This document shows, one piece after another, positions 1 through 7,560 of a DNA stretch of 64,000 nucleotides. The notes beneath the pieces are model-generated. The model did no database searches and was not told where the DNA came from. It saw only the letters and a program-made list of their open reading frames with translations. The stretch's first letter is position 1; every line of letters starts with the position of its first letter. The position numbers were made by a program, and so were the translations under genes. Origin of the DNA: Prevotella sp. (GTDB lineage Bacteria; Bacteroidota; Bacteroidia; Bacteroidales; Bacteroidaceae); assembly GCA_017458225.1 (NCBI GenBank), contig JAFTFX010000001.1, forward strand, positions 45,915 to 109,914, read 5' to 3'.

Positions 1-666
1 TTCACCGATTTGGAAGAGGTGCGCACGTTCCAGCCTGAGCTGGTCATCAACGCCGTCACGCTGAAGTACACCATCCCCGTGTTCCGCGAGCTGATACCCT
101 ATCTGCCCAAGGAGTGCATCATCAGCGATATAGCCTCGGTGAAGACCGACCTGAAGGAATTCTACGAGTCGACGGGTATGCGCTATGTGTCCACGCACCC
201 CATGTTCGGTCCTACGTTTGCCAACCTGCAGCAGCTCTCCGAGGAGAATGCCATCATCATCAGCGAGGGCGACTATATGGGGCGTATCTTCTTCAAGGAC
301 CTCTACCAGAAGCTGGGCCTGAACATCTACGAGTACACCTTTGAGGAGCACGACAAGACGGTGGCCTATTCGCTCTCCATCCCCTTCGTCTCGACCTTCG
401 TCTTTGCGGCCGTCATGAAGCATCAGGACGCGCCGGGCACCACCTTCAAGCGCCACATGCGCATTGCCAAGGGCGTGCTCAACGAGGACGACTACCTGCT
501 GCAAGAGATACTCTTCAACCCCTACACCCACGATCAAGTGTCGCAAATTCGCACCGAGCTGAAGGAACTCCTTGAGATTATCGACCACAAGGATGCCGAT
601 GGCATGAAGGGCTACTTGACGAAGATTCGCGACAATGTGCGCCGCGACATTGAGATTAAGAAGTGA
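1..666 (+). CDS. tyrA: prephenate dehydrogenase, 3' part (window cuts the start)
   Basis: The reading frame is open from base 1, so the true start and the NAD-binding glycine motif lie outside the window; 221 residues remain. The enzyme oxidatively decarboxylates prephenate to 4-hydroxyphenylpyruvate in tyrosine synthesis, in the cytoplasm. The HPMFGP motif (bases 196-213), preceded by SDIASVKTDL, is typical of the dehydrogenase core. The helical C-terminal half (AYSLSIPFVSTFVFAAV, then HMRIAKGVL) fits the TyrA dimerisation domain. The stop codon overlaps the GTG start of the next gene by 4 bp, which suggests translational coupling, although a transporter is not an obvious pathway partner. 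The family call is firm. Whether a chorismate mutase domain is attached cannot be seen. Confidence 0.88.
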   Translation, partial: FTDLEEVRTFQPELVINAVTLKYTIPVFRELIPYLPKECIISDIASVKTDLKEFYESTGMRYVSTHPMFGPTFANLQQLSEENAIIISEGDYMGRIFFKDLYQKLGLNIYEYTFEEHDKTVAYSLSIPFVSTFVFAAVMKHQDAPGTTFKRHMRIAKGVLNEDDYLLQEILFNPYTHDQVSQIRTELKELLEIIDHKDADGMKGYLTKIRDNVRRDIEIKK

Positions 667-1583
667 AGAGTGAGAACTTCCTGTACCACGTAGTGGCTTT
701 TGTGACTGTAGCCATCTGGGGCAGCACGTTCGTGTTTACGAAACTGCTGCTCCTCAATGGTTTGTCGCCTGCCCAGATTTTCACGCTTCGCTTCCTGATT
801 GCCTATGTGCTGCTGTCGGGCTATGAGCTTTTGTTCCTGCGCCGTCATCATCGCTGGTTGGCTGACAGCTGGCGCGACGAGCTGCTGATGCTGTTGCTGG
901 GCGTGACGGGCGGTTCACTCTATTTCCTGACCGAGAACGAAGCCCTGAACTACACCGCCACCACCAATGTCTCGCTTATTGTCTGTTCGTGTCCGCTGGT
1001 GGCAGCATTGCTCATAGGCCTGTTCTATCGGTCGCAGCGCATGCGCCCCCTGCAGATTGTCGGAACGCTGATGGCAGCCTGCGGCGTGGCTATGGTGGTG
1101 CTCAACGGCCATTTTGTGCTCCATCTGTCGCCGGTGGGCGACGCGCTGGCGCTGACGGCCAATGTCTGCTGGGCGGTCTATTCGCTGCTGATGATTCCAG
1201 CCAACAAGCGCTACAGTGCCGTGTTCGTCACACGCAAAGTGTTCTTCTACGGTCTTCTCACCATGATTCCCTATTATGTGTTGCGCCCTGCCGAACTGCC
1301 CCTCGCGTTGGGAGGCGAACTGAATCTTGCCGTACTGCTGCGTCCGCAGGTCGTGGGCAACCTCCTGTTCCTCGGCGTGGTGGCTTCGTGCATCTGCTTC
1401 CTGGTGTGGACATGGGTGATGGACAAGCTTGGAGCACTCATTGCCACCAACTATGTCTACGTCAATCCGCTCAGCACCATCGTTGTGGCCAGCTTGGTGC
1501 TCAACGAGCAGATCACGGCCTTCTTCCTGCTGGGTGCCCTGCTCATTCTGGCAGGAATGGCACTTGCCGACCGAAAACGATAG
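663..1583 (+). CDS. EamA/DMT-family inner-membrane transporter
   Basis: This is a 306-residue hydrophobic protein with about ten predicted membrane spans arranged as two EamA repeats (roughly residues 8-145 and 160-300). The first span carries AIWGSTFVFTKLLL, a typical EamA opening, and the second half has ATNYVYVNPLSTIVVASLVL, the usual end of such carriers. Family members export or exchange small metabolites such as amino acids. The substrate here cannot be told, and the link to tyrA is only by position. The start is GTG at 663, overlapping the tyrA stop, and a GTGA overlap of this kind is normal for coupled genes. Nothing is missing or truncated. Confidence 0.85.
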   Translation: MKSENFLYHVVAFVTVAIWGSTFVFTKLLLLNGLSPAQIFTLRFLIAYVLLSGYELLFLRRHHRWLADSWRDELLMLLLGVTGGSLYFLTENEALNYTATTNVSLIVCSCPLVAALLIGLFYRSQRMRPLQIVGTLMAACGVAMVVLNGHFVLHLSPVGDALALTANVCWAVYSLLMIPANKRYSAVFVTRKVFFYGLLTMIPYYVLRPAELPLALGGELNLAVLLRPQVVGNLLFLGVVASCICFLVWTWVMDKLGALIATNYVYVNPLSTIVVASLVLNEQITAFFLLGALLILAGMALADRKR

Positions 1584-1623
1584 AAAACACAGAATAATTT
1601 TCGTGTTTCTGTTTTTTTCTTTG

Positions 1624-1631
1624 TACCTTTG
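1624..1631 (+). promoter_or_regulatory. -7 promoter box (TAccTTTG)
   Basis: TACCTTTG matches the Bacteroidetes -7 consensus and lies 24 bp before the ATG of the TerB/J-domain gene. No clear TTTG -33 box is seen at the expected distance. The box rules out the more upstream TTG codon at 1629 as a start. Confidence 0.55.
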
Positions 1632-1655
1632 CGGCCAATTAACGTCAATTTGATT

Positions 1656-2429
1656 ATGAAAACATCAACTTGGATTGGAGGCTTCCTCGGCTGGATTGTT
1701 CTGGGGCCTATCGGTGCAGCCATCGGGGCATGGATAGGTTCAATGATAGGGGAAGACGACAACAACGGGTCTTTCAGTGGCAACAATGCCTATTCCACCA
1801 TAGGCGGCCCTGCAGAAGAGGGCAATCGCAACAGCTTCCTTATGTCGATGCTGGTGCTGGCCTCTTACATCATCAAGGCCGACGGCCGCATCATGCACTC
1901 CGAGATGGAACTGGTGCGCCAGTGGCTGCGTGCCAACTTCGGCGAGGTGGCCGTGCAGCAAGGCGACCAGATTCTTCGCCGTCTGTTCGAGGCCTCCAAG
2001 TTGCAAGGCGAGGCCAGATATCGCCAGAACATCAAGGATGCCTGTCTGCAAATCAGCATGAACATGGACTATAGCGAGCGTCTGCAGCTGCTGGGCTTCC
2101 TGGTGATGATTGCCCAGGCCGACGGAGTGGTCGATGCCACTGAAGTCGCTGCCCTGAAGGAGGTGGCCGAGTGGATGCAGGTGTCGGCCGACGAGATCGA
2201 CACCATGCTGAACCTGGGTCACGACGACCTGGAGTCGGCCTATAAGGTGCTGGGCGTTTCGCCCGAGGCTACCGACGACGACTTGCGCCGTGCCTATCGC
2301 CGTTTGGCCCTTGAGCACCATCCCGACCGTGTGGCTGCGCTGGGCGAAGACGTGCGCAGGGCTGCAGAAAAGAAGTTCCAAGAAATCAACGATGCCAAAG
2401 AGCGTATTTGGAAAGCCCGAGGACTGTAG
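1656..2429 (+). CDS. TerB-like and J-domain membrane-anchored co-chaperone (DjlA-like)
   Basis: The 257-residue protein has three parts. A glycine-rich hydrophobic N-terminus (about residues 4-30, WIGGFLGWIVLGPIGAAIGA) could anchor it in the inner membrane. A TerB-like helical domain follows (about 55-170), with ADGRIMHSEMELVRQWL and AQADGVVDATEVAALKEVAE as its two acidic helix-loop segments. A C-terminal J domain (about 190-257) contains the HPD tripeptide (HHPDRV). The order anchor-TerB-J is that of DjlA, a partner that stimulates DnaK. The ATG at 1656 was chosen because it follows the -7 promoter box. The 3' end overlaps queH by 38 bp. The DnaK partnership is inferred from the family. Confidence 0.85.
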   Translation: MKTSTWIGGFLGWIVLGPIGAAIGAWIGSMIGEDDNNGSFSGNNAYSTIGGPAEEGNRNSFLMSMLVLASYIIKADGRIMHSEMELVRQWLRANFGEVAVQQGDQILRRLFEASKLQGEARYRQNIKDACLQISMNMDYSERLQLLGFLVMIAQADGVVDATEVAALKEVAEWMQVSADEIDTMLNLGHDDLESAYKVLGVSPEATDDDLRRAYRRLALEHHPDRVAALGEDVRRAAEKKFQEINDAKERIWKARGL

Positions 2430-2970
2430 TGAAGTGCTGCTGCATGCCTGTTGCGCTCCCTGCTCATCTGCCATTGTTGAATGGCTGATGCAGCATGAGG
2501 TGCGTCCCACCATATTCTATTATAACCCCAACATCTGGCCGCTTGAGGAATACGAAATCCGCAAGCAGGAGAGCAAGCGCCATGCCGAATCGTTAGGCAT
2601 CCGCTGGATTGACGGCGACTACGACCACGAACAGTGGCGTTGCGACGTGAGCGGCATGGAGAACGAGCCTGAACGAGGGGCCCGCTGTGAGCTCTGCTTC
2701 CGCTTGCGGCTGCTGGCCACAGCACGGAAAGCCCAGGAGTTGGGCATCCGCTACTTCGCCACCACGCTGGCCTCCAGTCGCTGGAAAAGTCTGGAACAAA
2801 TCAGCCAAGCCGGTCTCGCTGCACAGGAAGCCGTGCCCGGAACGGAGTTCTGGGCGCAGAACTGGCGCAAGGGTGGCCTGCAAGACCGCCGCAACCAGTT
2901 GCTCCGTGAGTACAATTTCTACAACCAGCAATACTGCGGCTGCGAGTTCTCAGCACGCAGCAGGACCTGA
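2392..2970 (+). CDS. queH: epoxyqueuosine reductase QueH
   Basis: QueH reduces epoxyqueuosine to queuosine in tRNA, the last step of the Q-tRNA pathway, using iron-sulfur and other metal sites held by cysteines. Visible motifs are HACCAPCSS near the N-terminus, YNPNIWPLEEYEIRK, a CELCFRLRL motif in the middle and QYCGCEFS at the end. These supply the paired cysteines of the DUF208 family. The length of 192 residues is normal. The start is uncertain: ATG at 2392 lies inside the previous gene, while GTG at 2434 would begin directly at VLLHACCAPC. The neighbours do not belong to queuosine synthesis, so the call rests on the motifs alone. Confidence 0.87.
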   Translation: MPKSVFGKPEDCSEVLLHACCAPCSSAIVEWLMQHEVRPTIFYYNPNIWPLEEYEIRKQESKRHAESLGIRWIDGDYDHEQWRCDVSGMENEPERGARCELCFRLRLLATARKAQELGIRYFATTLASSRWKSLEQISQAGLAAQEAVPGTEFWAQNWRKGGLQDRRNQLLREYNFYNQQYCGCEFSARSRT

Positions 2971-3004
2971 TATTGTCATTCCTTGTGACTACAGAGTAAC
3001 GAGC

Positions 3005-3094
3005 TTTTGCTTGTAAGCAGATGATCGTTTGCTTGTAACTGAATGGCCTTTTGCTTGTAAGCGAATGGCCTTTTGCTTGTAAGCAAAAGCTGAA
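3005..3094. repeat. 22-bp-period intergenic tandem array (four units)
   Basis: The core TTGCTTGTAA begins at 3007, 3029, 3051 and 3073, exactly 22 bp apart. Each unit carries GCTTGTAAGC or a close variant. In the last unit this grows into a perfect inverted repeat, TTTTGCTT-gt-AAGCAAAA. There is no T-run, no variable spacer and no open reading frame. Between this array and the RNA promoter at 3284 lies AT-rich sequence in which nothing else was recognised. Confidence 0.7.
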
Positions 3095-3283
3095 AAGCAA
3101 TACACTTTGCACCAGAATCCCTATGCTGTTGTACCGCAAAAGCACCCATATCGTACTGCGATTAATACTCTTTTATAAGAATCCATACGTTTTTGTGCCA
3201 AACGATACGAATTTAATATGAATTTGTAAGAATCTGCATATTTTTTCTCATTCAAAATGATGGGGGATTGAAAAAAAATTTCT

Positions 3284-3291
3284 TACCTTTG
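3284..3291 (+). promoter_or_regulatory. -7 promoter box (TAccTTTG) for structured RNA
   Basis: A perfect TAnnTTTG box; transcription would start near 3298. The -33 box is weak (ATTG at 3267, too close). No protein-coding start lies within 390 bp downstream, and a long hairpin RNA begins about 70 bp later. Confidence 0.5.
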
Positions 3292-3297
3292 CACCGT

Positions 3298-3515
3298 GTT
3301 TCTATGCATGCGATGCGCCCATAAAGGCCAAACGTCGTAAGGAACACGACATTTTTGTTGCTCAAACCTCTGACACGAACTACCACCTCGAATCAAGAGT
3401 TATTATGGGCAAAACCTAATCCAGTTTGGAGTATGCGCTTAATGCGCAGACTTCCATAATGGATTAGAGGCTGTGGTAGGCCTGTGTCAGAGTATGGACG
3501 GGTCTGCGCTTTTTT
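3298..3515 (+). ncRNA. rod-shaped structured RNA, copy 1 (6S-like shape)
   Basis: A long hairpin can be drawn by hand. Bases 3368-3376 pair with 3484-3492 (9 bp), and 3380-3386 pair with 3473-3479 (7 bp). The loop between these helices is GAA on the 5' side and GCCU on the 3' side. Bases 3416-3423 pair with 3460-3467, and an apical stem pairs 3428-3438 with 3444-3455. A large one-sided bulge (3388-3414) contains AUGGGCAA, and its UUAUGGGC (3403-3410) can pair with GCCCAUAA at 3317-3324, giving a possible pseudoknot. UAUGG follows the closing helix directly. The one-sided bubble in a rod recalls 6S RNA, but a 6S identity is only one option. It could also be the leader of the secreted protein at 3693. 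A related RNA lies at 11600-11813. Confidence 0.6.
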
Positions 3516-3588
3516 GTGTTTATACACTTCTGCGCCAGTTTCCGCCACGACGATGAGGCAGAGAGAAGAACCATTTGATTAAGCGAGA

Positions 3589-3612
3589 GCAAAACAAGTG
3601 GGCTTGTTTTGC
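3589..3612. other. 10-bp hairpin before the secreted-protein gene
   Basis: GCAAAACAAG and CTTGTTTTGC form a perfect 10-bp inverted repeat around TGGG. There is no T-run after it, so it is not a standard terminator. It may be an untranslated-leader hairpin for the gene at 3693. Confidence 0.4.
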
Positions 3613-3692
3613 CGAGCGTGAAAATGGTCGAATGAAATTCAACGTATAACAACTACTAATAGCTCTAATTTTTAATCAAAACAAAAAAAGCA

Positions 3693-6428
3693 ATGAAAAA
3701 GAAACTACTCAATTCTATGAGAGTGCTCCTCGTCGCAGCAGGGCTGTGCGTGGGGGCAAGTGAATCATGGGCAGACTGGACTACGGTCTATTCCAATGAC
3801 TACACAAATGCGAGTACCTATGATGCTGGTTGGACCAATGGCAATTCTGGACGAATATCATGGGGACAATGGTCAAGACCTGACCTAGCGGAGTCTGTTA
3901 CAGATAAAACAGCTATGCGCGTATATATGAATAGTTCAAGCAACGGATCTTCTGCCACTTTCAATGGTTTGTCATCGGTTTCTGCCTATACCTCATCAGA
4001 ACAGTATAAGATAGAATTTGATTTTGGACTTACAAGAGGAACAAACCAAAACCCCTCATTTGTGATATACGCCAGTGATAATAGCACCGTTCTTGTCACT
4101 TTCCAGGCTACCACTTCTGCAGGAAAGAGAACATTCACTACAAAGGCAGGTAATGAAGGTACTTTCTACAGTGCGTCAGAAGTATACAATTCTTTTAACT
4201 TAACAGATAACTCTCCTGCTGTTTTCAACCATGTCGTTATTGAGGCTGATGGAACAAATGGAACAAAAATCACGGTGAGTAGTGATGGTGGTGGTACCGA
4301 AGCCAATGTCGTTGCCGAACATACTGTAGCTATTGATGCCAGTATGCTATATGTGGGAAAGATGGTCTACAATACGGGAAGATATAACTCTAACTTCGCT
4401 ATCGATAATCTGACCGTTAGCATCTACTCTGACACGGAGATTGTTCCTAACCCATCGGCAGCCATAACGGGTGTAGATGGATCTGATCGCACTGTGACAA
4501 TGACGCTTGGCACTGGTTCGTCGGAAGGTTCAGTTGTCAAATACTATACAGACGCGGATAACAAATCTGATCTTACGACCTATAGTGCACCGTTTACGGT
4601 TTCTTCTTCTTCAACCATATATTATTATACAGAATCTACTTCTGGTGCTACATCGGAAGTGCAAAGCATTGACGTAACCTGCGAGGCTCTTACACTCCAT
4701 GCTCCAACGTTTAGTCGAAATGGCAATACCGTGACTATCACTTCAGACCAATCAGATTTGGATGCTTCGCCGATAGCTACCATATATTATAAATACAACA
4801 GTGATAATTTTGCAGTTTACAACGATGCTCTAACCGTTACAGCCGATGCTACAATTACTGCATATACCGCTTACGACGGCTACACGCAGTCCTCTAATGT
4901 TACACGCGCCGTTGCTCTTCTTCCTACAGCAGGAGTTACCCAAATAGAGAACTCGCCATATACAACAGATTATTCTTCAAGTGCATTTAGTGACGAAACA
5001 ACAACCACAGATAAAGCTACATACGCAGCTTTAAATCTCACCAAGAACGAGACCACGACTCAATGGGGTACTAATGTTTATCTTCAGACCACTGGTTGGG
5101 GTATCAGAAATAATGGCGGATGGTACACCAATTCTGCATCTTCGGTATGGATTCTGATGAAGAGTATGAAAGCTGGCGATATCATCATTGCACAACTTTC
5201 AAAGGCTGCCAGTGGAACTGTGAATGCGACTTATTCCGAAAAGTATTCTCGTGATGGTTACCATGCATATATAGTTGATGCTGATGGTGACGTTGAACTT
5301 GGATTTACACGCGTAAGCAGTAAGGACAACAATTACTTCAGTGGTATATATGCCTACACACACAATGTAACAGGTACACAGGTTGGTGCTTTTGACAATA
5401 CTACCGAGTACATGGCTGCTACCAGTGAGAAGGTAACACTGAAACCTGGCGAGAGCTATCACTACAACTTCAAGAATTACAATTCAGGAGGCAATGGTAA
5501 CTGGAACAATTTCTTGCTGGCTGCCTACGACGGCAGCGACAATGTAAAAGCTGTTGTTCGTGCCGACAACTTCGAGGTGATAGACTGGAAAAACACGGGT
5601 TGCACTAATGACTTCAACTGGACGAACTTTGTCAGCAAGATGAATGGTGCCACCGTTGATATGACCGTTAGCTATTCTGCAAGCAATGTGCTCAGCATGG
5701 CTGCAACAATCACCACTAATGAGGAAACGCCGTCTACTTGGAGCTATTCCTACACTTCAGACTATACAGGTTCTGGTATTTCGTTGAGCGGTGATATCAA
5801 GATTGCTCTTTCTGTCGACCATGCTTGGTTGGATATTATTTCTGAGGGTAAGGGCAGCATTGCAACAACCATCACCTCTGCTGGTTGGGCAACTCTCTAC
5901 ACTCCGTATGCCCTTGACTTCTCTTCACTGAGCGAAGACCTGACAGCTTACACCGCCACCTGCTCTGAGAGCACTGTCACGCTGACGAAGGTGAACAATG
6001 TGCCTGCTAGCACTGGCGTAGTGCTGAAAGGTGCAGCCAACACCTACAACATTCCTGTGATTGCCAGCTCTGAGACCGCCAAGGGTCATCTGCTTGGCTC
6101 GGCTACAGAGGCTACAGCCTACGATGCCTACACGGGCTATACCCTCTACATGCTGAAGATGGTGGGCGAGAATGCTCAGTTCGTGCCTATGAAGAGCGGC
6201 AGTCTGGCTGCCGGCAAGGCATACCTGAAGATTGCAAGCGGCAATTCTTCGCTGGCCCGCAGCCTGAACGTGGTGTTCGCCGACGAGGCCACTGGCATCC
6301 AGACGGTGCAGAGTGAAGGAGTTGCAGTTGATGGCTACTACAACCTCAGCGGCCAGCGCGTGAGCCAGCCCACGAAGGGACTCTACATTGTGAACGGAAA
6401 GAAGGTTCTTGTCAATGACAAGCGGTAA
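3693..6428 (+). CDS. large secreted surface protein with C-terminal sorting-like tail
   Basis: This 911-residue protein begins with a signal peptide (KKKLLNSMRVLLVAAGLCVG, cleavage near ESWA-DW). Residues about 30-245 resemble a lectin-like beta-sandwich (SNDYTNASTYDAGW at its start). Residues about 250-405 hold two similar beta domains (KYYTDADNKSDLTTYSAPF and IYYKYNSDNFAVYNDALTV), of the kind often annotated as chitobiase/hexosaminidase C-terminal-like or FN3-like. Near the end is a module with TLYTPYALDFSSL, then YYNLSGQRVSQPTKGLYIVN-GKKV, a tail like type IX secretion sorting domains of Prevotella surface proteins. No catalytic motif was recognised, so adhesion or carbohydrate binding is only a guess. 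The last 550 bp are visibly more GC-rich than the AT-rich front. The ATG follows an A-rich leader. Confidence 0.75.
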   Translation: MKKKLLNSMRVLLVAAGLCVGASESWADWTTVYSNDYTNASTYDAGWTNGNSGRISWGQWSRPDLAESVTDKTAMRVYMNSSSNGSSATFNGLSSVSAYTSSEQYKIEFDFGLTRGTNQNPSFVIYASDNSTVLVTFQATTSAGKRTFTTKAGNEGTFYSASEVYNSFNLTDNSPAVFNHVVIEADGTNGTKITVSSDGGGTEANVVAEHTVAIDASMLYVGKMVYNTGRYNSNFAIDNLTVSIYSDTEIVPNPSAAITGVDGSDRTVTMTLGTGSSEGSVVKYYTDADNKSDLTTYSAPFTVSSSSTIYYYTESTSGATSEVQSIDVTCEALTLHAPTFSRNGNTVTITSDQSDLDASPIATIYYKYNSDNFAVYNDALTVTADATITAYTAYDGYTQSSNVTRAVALLPTAGVTQIENSPYTTDYSSSAFSDETTTTDKATYAALNLTKNETTTQWGTNVYLQTTGWGIRNNGGWYTNSASSVWILMKSMKAGDIIIAQLSKAASGTVNATYSEKYSRDGYHAYIVDADGDVELGFTRVSSKDNNYFSGIYAYTHNVTGTQVGAFDNTTEYMAATSEKVTLKPGESYHYNFKNYNSGGNGNWNNFLLAAYDGSDNVKAVVRADNFEVIDWKNTGCTNDFNWTNFVSKMNGATVDMTVSYSASNVLSMAATITTNEETPSTWSYSYTSDYTGSGISLSGDIKIALSVDHAWLDIISEGKGSIATTITSAGWATLYTPYALDFSSLSEDLTAYTATCSESTVTLTKVNNVPASTGVVLKGAANTYNIPVIASSETAKGHLLGSATEATAYDAYTGYTLYMLKMVGENAQFVPMKSGSLAAGKAYLKIASGNSSLARSLNVVFADEATGIQTVQSEGVAVDGYYNLSGQRVSQPTKGLYIVNGKKVLVNDKR

Positions 6429-6511
6429 ACCGAGCAATCGTGAACTAATTCATGAGTAATTCATGGACATTTATGGTAATTCATGTTTAACAACAAAAAA
6501 GAAACAGAACA

Positions 6512-6691
6512 ATGAAAAAGACATATCAGAATCCTGAAATGAAGATTGTAAAGGTGCAGATGGCACAGATGATTGCCGTATCCAACCCCGAAGGCTTCAA
6601 CGGAGGCCTCGGTGGTGACGGCGATGGTGGCAGTGGCGACGAAGGACTCAGCCGTCGTGGCGGCGGTTCCTTCTGGGACGACGAGGACTAA
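6512..6691 (+). CDS. 59-residue glycine/aspartate-rich small protein
   Basis: The frame begins MKKTYQNPEMKIVKVQMAQM and ends RRGGGSFWDDED. The N-terminal third is a lysine- and methionine-containing amphipathic segment. The middle is GGLGGDGDGGSGDEG, and the end is an acidic aromatic tail. There is no signal peptide. From memory, short Bacteroidales proteins that open MKKxYxxPxM and continue with a QMxAxS-like stretch are common and mostly unassigned; a precursor-peptide role is possible but not shown here. It starts 83 bp after the secreted protein and no promoter box separates them, so the two may be co-transcribed. A hydrophobic N-terminal half joined to a low-complexity tail argues for a real but unrecognised gene. 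Confidence 0.6.
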   Translation: MKKTYQNPEMKIVKVQMAQMIAVSNPEGFNGGLGGDGDGGSGDEGLSRRGGGSFWDDED

Positions 6692-6823
6692 CCTCCACGA
6701 TATACGAAATGTAGTTTTTAACTCATTTTGAGGCACCTTGCGTGCCCAATTAGTTTGTTAGCGGCTTGGCGGTGTCCGTGAGGATGGGAACGTCGGCCGG
6801 AAATAGAATTAATATAGTTGTAA

Positions 6824-6857
6824 GGTGGCGGCCCCTCCGTGAGGACAGACCGCCACC
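6824..6857 (+). terminator. GC-rich hairpin downstream of small protein
   Basis: GGTGGCGG (6824-6831) pairs with CCGCCACC (6850-6857). The loop holds a small TCC-GTGA-GGA hairpin, and a second TCCGTGAGGA occurs in the upstream spacer. There is no T-run, so termination would be atypical. Nothing coding was seen between 6692 and 6927. Confidence 0.4.
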
Positions 6858-6927
6858 GCTGTGTATGGTTGAAACTTCTCGTAATGTTGTTGGCTATGTG
6901 TAAAAAGTTTACTTTTCTGTAAATAAA

Positions 6928-6959
6928 TTTGCATATATGAAAAGAAATGCCTATTTTTG
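6928..6959 (+). promoter_or_regulatory. -33/-7 promoter of the HigA locus
   Basis: TTTG at 6928-6931 and TATTTTTG at 6952-6959 are separated by 20 bp, the optimal Bacteroidetes arrangement. Transcription should begin near 6966, just before the vestigial toxin frame. Confidence 0.75.
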
Positions 6960-6980
6960 CACCGAATCAATAGAGACCGA

Positions 6981-7040
6981 ATGATTATAGCTAATAAGGA
7001 ACTTTTAGACGACTTCGTGCAAAATCATGCACAAGATTAG
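6981..7040 (+). pseudogene. vestigial HigB-type toxin start (19 codons)
   Basis: The frame MIIANKELLDDFVQNHAQD ends at TAG. It resembles the first residues of HigB-type mRNA interferases, which often open M-x-I-I-(A/S)-K..LxxFxxKH. The remaining 70 or more residues of a toxin are absent, and no continuation is visible in other frames before the antitoxin ATG at 7054. The stop codon is embedded in the AGGAGG ribosome-binding site of higA. It could be a decayed toxin or a retained leader peptide that couples translation to higA. The similarity is short, so the assignment depends on the context. Confidence 0.55.
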
Positions 7041-7053
7041 GAGGATAAATAAA

Positions 7054-7446
7054 ATGGAAAAACTGACAACCCGCAAGCAATATGATGACGCAAAGGACAG
7101 GGTGGAACAGCTCATCACGGAGGCAACCCAAAAGGGAATGTTGGAACCCGACATGGACAATTCTTATACTCAAGAGATTGCATTGCTGAGCAAGCAGATG
7201 GCACTCTATGAGGACGAATACCTAAATATTCTTCCACTACGGCAGAAGTCTCCTCTCATCGCTTGCATCGAAGACTATTTCTATGCTCACGGCATGAAAC
7301 GGAAAGAAGGTGCAAAGCTTTTGGGAATCAATGAGTCGCAGTTCAGTCAGATTATGAGTGGGCAGCGTAGCATTTCCATGCCCTTCGCTAAGCGCCTTCG
7401 CTCCAAATTGGGTATTGATGCCAATCTTATTCTTGACTATGCATAG
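7054..7446 (+). CDS. higA: HigA-type antitoxin, XRE helix-turn-helix protein
   Basis: A 130-residue protein. Residues 1-60 are helical and charged (TTRKQYDDAKDRVEQLI; EIALLSKQMALYEDEYLNI). The C-terminal half (about 80-128) is an XRE-type helix-turn-helix: MKRKEGAKLLGINESQFSQI, then MSGQRSISMPFAKRLRSKLGI. Antitoxins of this type bind and neutralise HigB and repress their own promoter. The ATG at 7054 is set by a strong GGAGG 9 bases upstream. The toxin gene that normally precedes it is reduced to 19 codons, so this is an apparent orphan antitoxin. It might act only as a repressor, or protect against a related toxin elsewhere; both ideas are inference. Confidence 0.85.
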   Translation: MEKLTTRKQYDDAKDRVEQLITEATQKGMLEPDMDNSYTQEIALLSKQMALYEDEYLNILPLRQKSPLIACIEDYFYAHGMKRKEGAKLLGINESQFSQIMSGQRSISMPFAKRLRSKLGIDANLILDYA

Positions 7447-7494
7447 GAATCCTTGTGCTTTTTGCGATTTTTTTGCTCTTTAGAGTGTTTTTTC

Positions 7495-7525
7495 TTTGCA
7501 TTTCACTCGATTCTTCGTACCTTTG
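7495..7525 (+). promoter_or_regulatory. -33/-7 promoter of ffh
   Basis: TTTG at 7495-7498 and TACCTTTG at 7518-7525, with 19 bp between them. The boxes lie 36 bp before the ffh ATG. Confidence 0.75.
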
Positions 7526-7560
7526 CGCCCTGTTAATTGCAATTTGATAATATTATCTAT

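Noticed and set aside
3005-3094. CRISPR array
   Set aside because: Units are contiguous with no unique spacers, and no cas genes are present.
3464-3652. Minus-strand 62-codon frame in the structured RNA
   Set aside because: It runs through the closing helix of the RNA and has no start signal.
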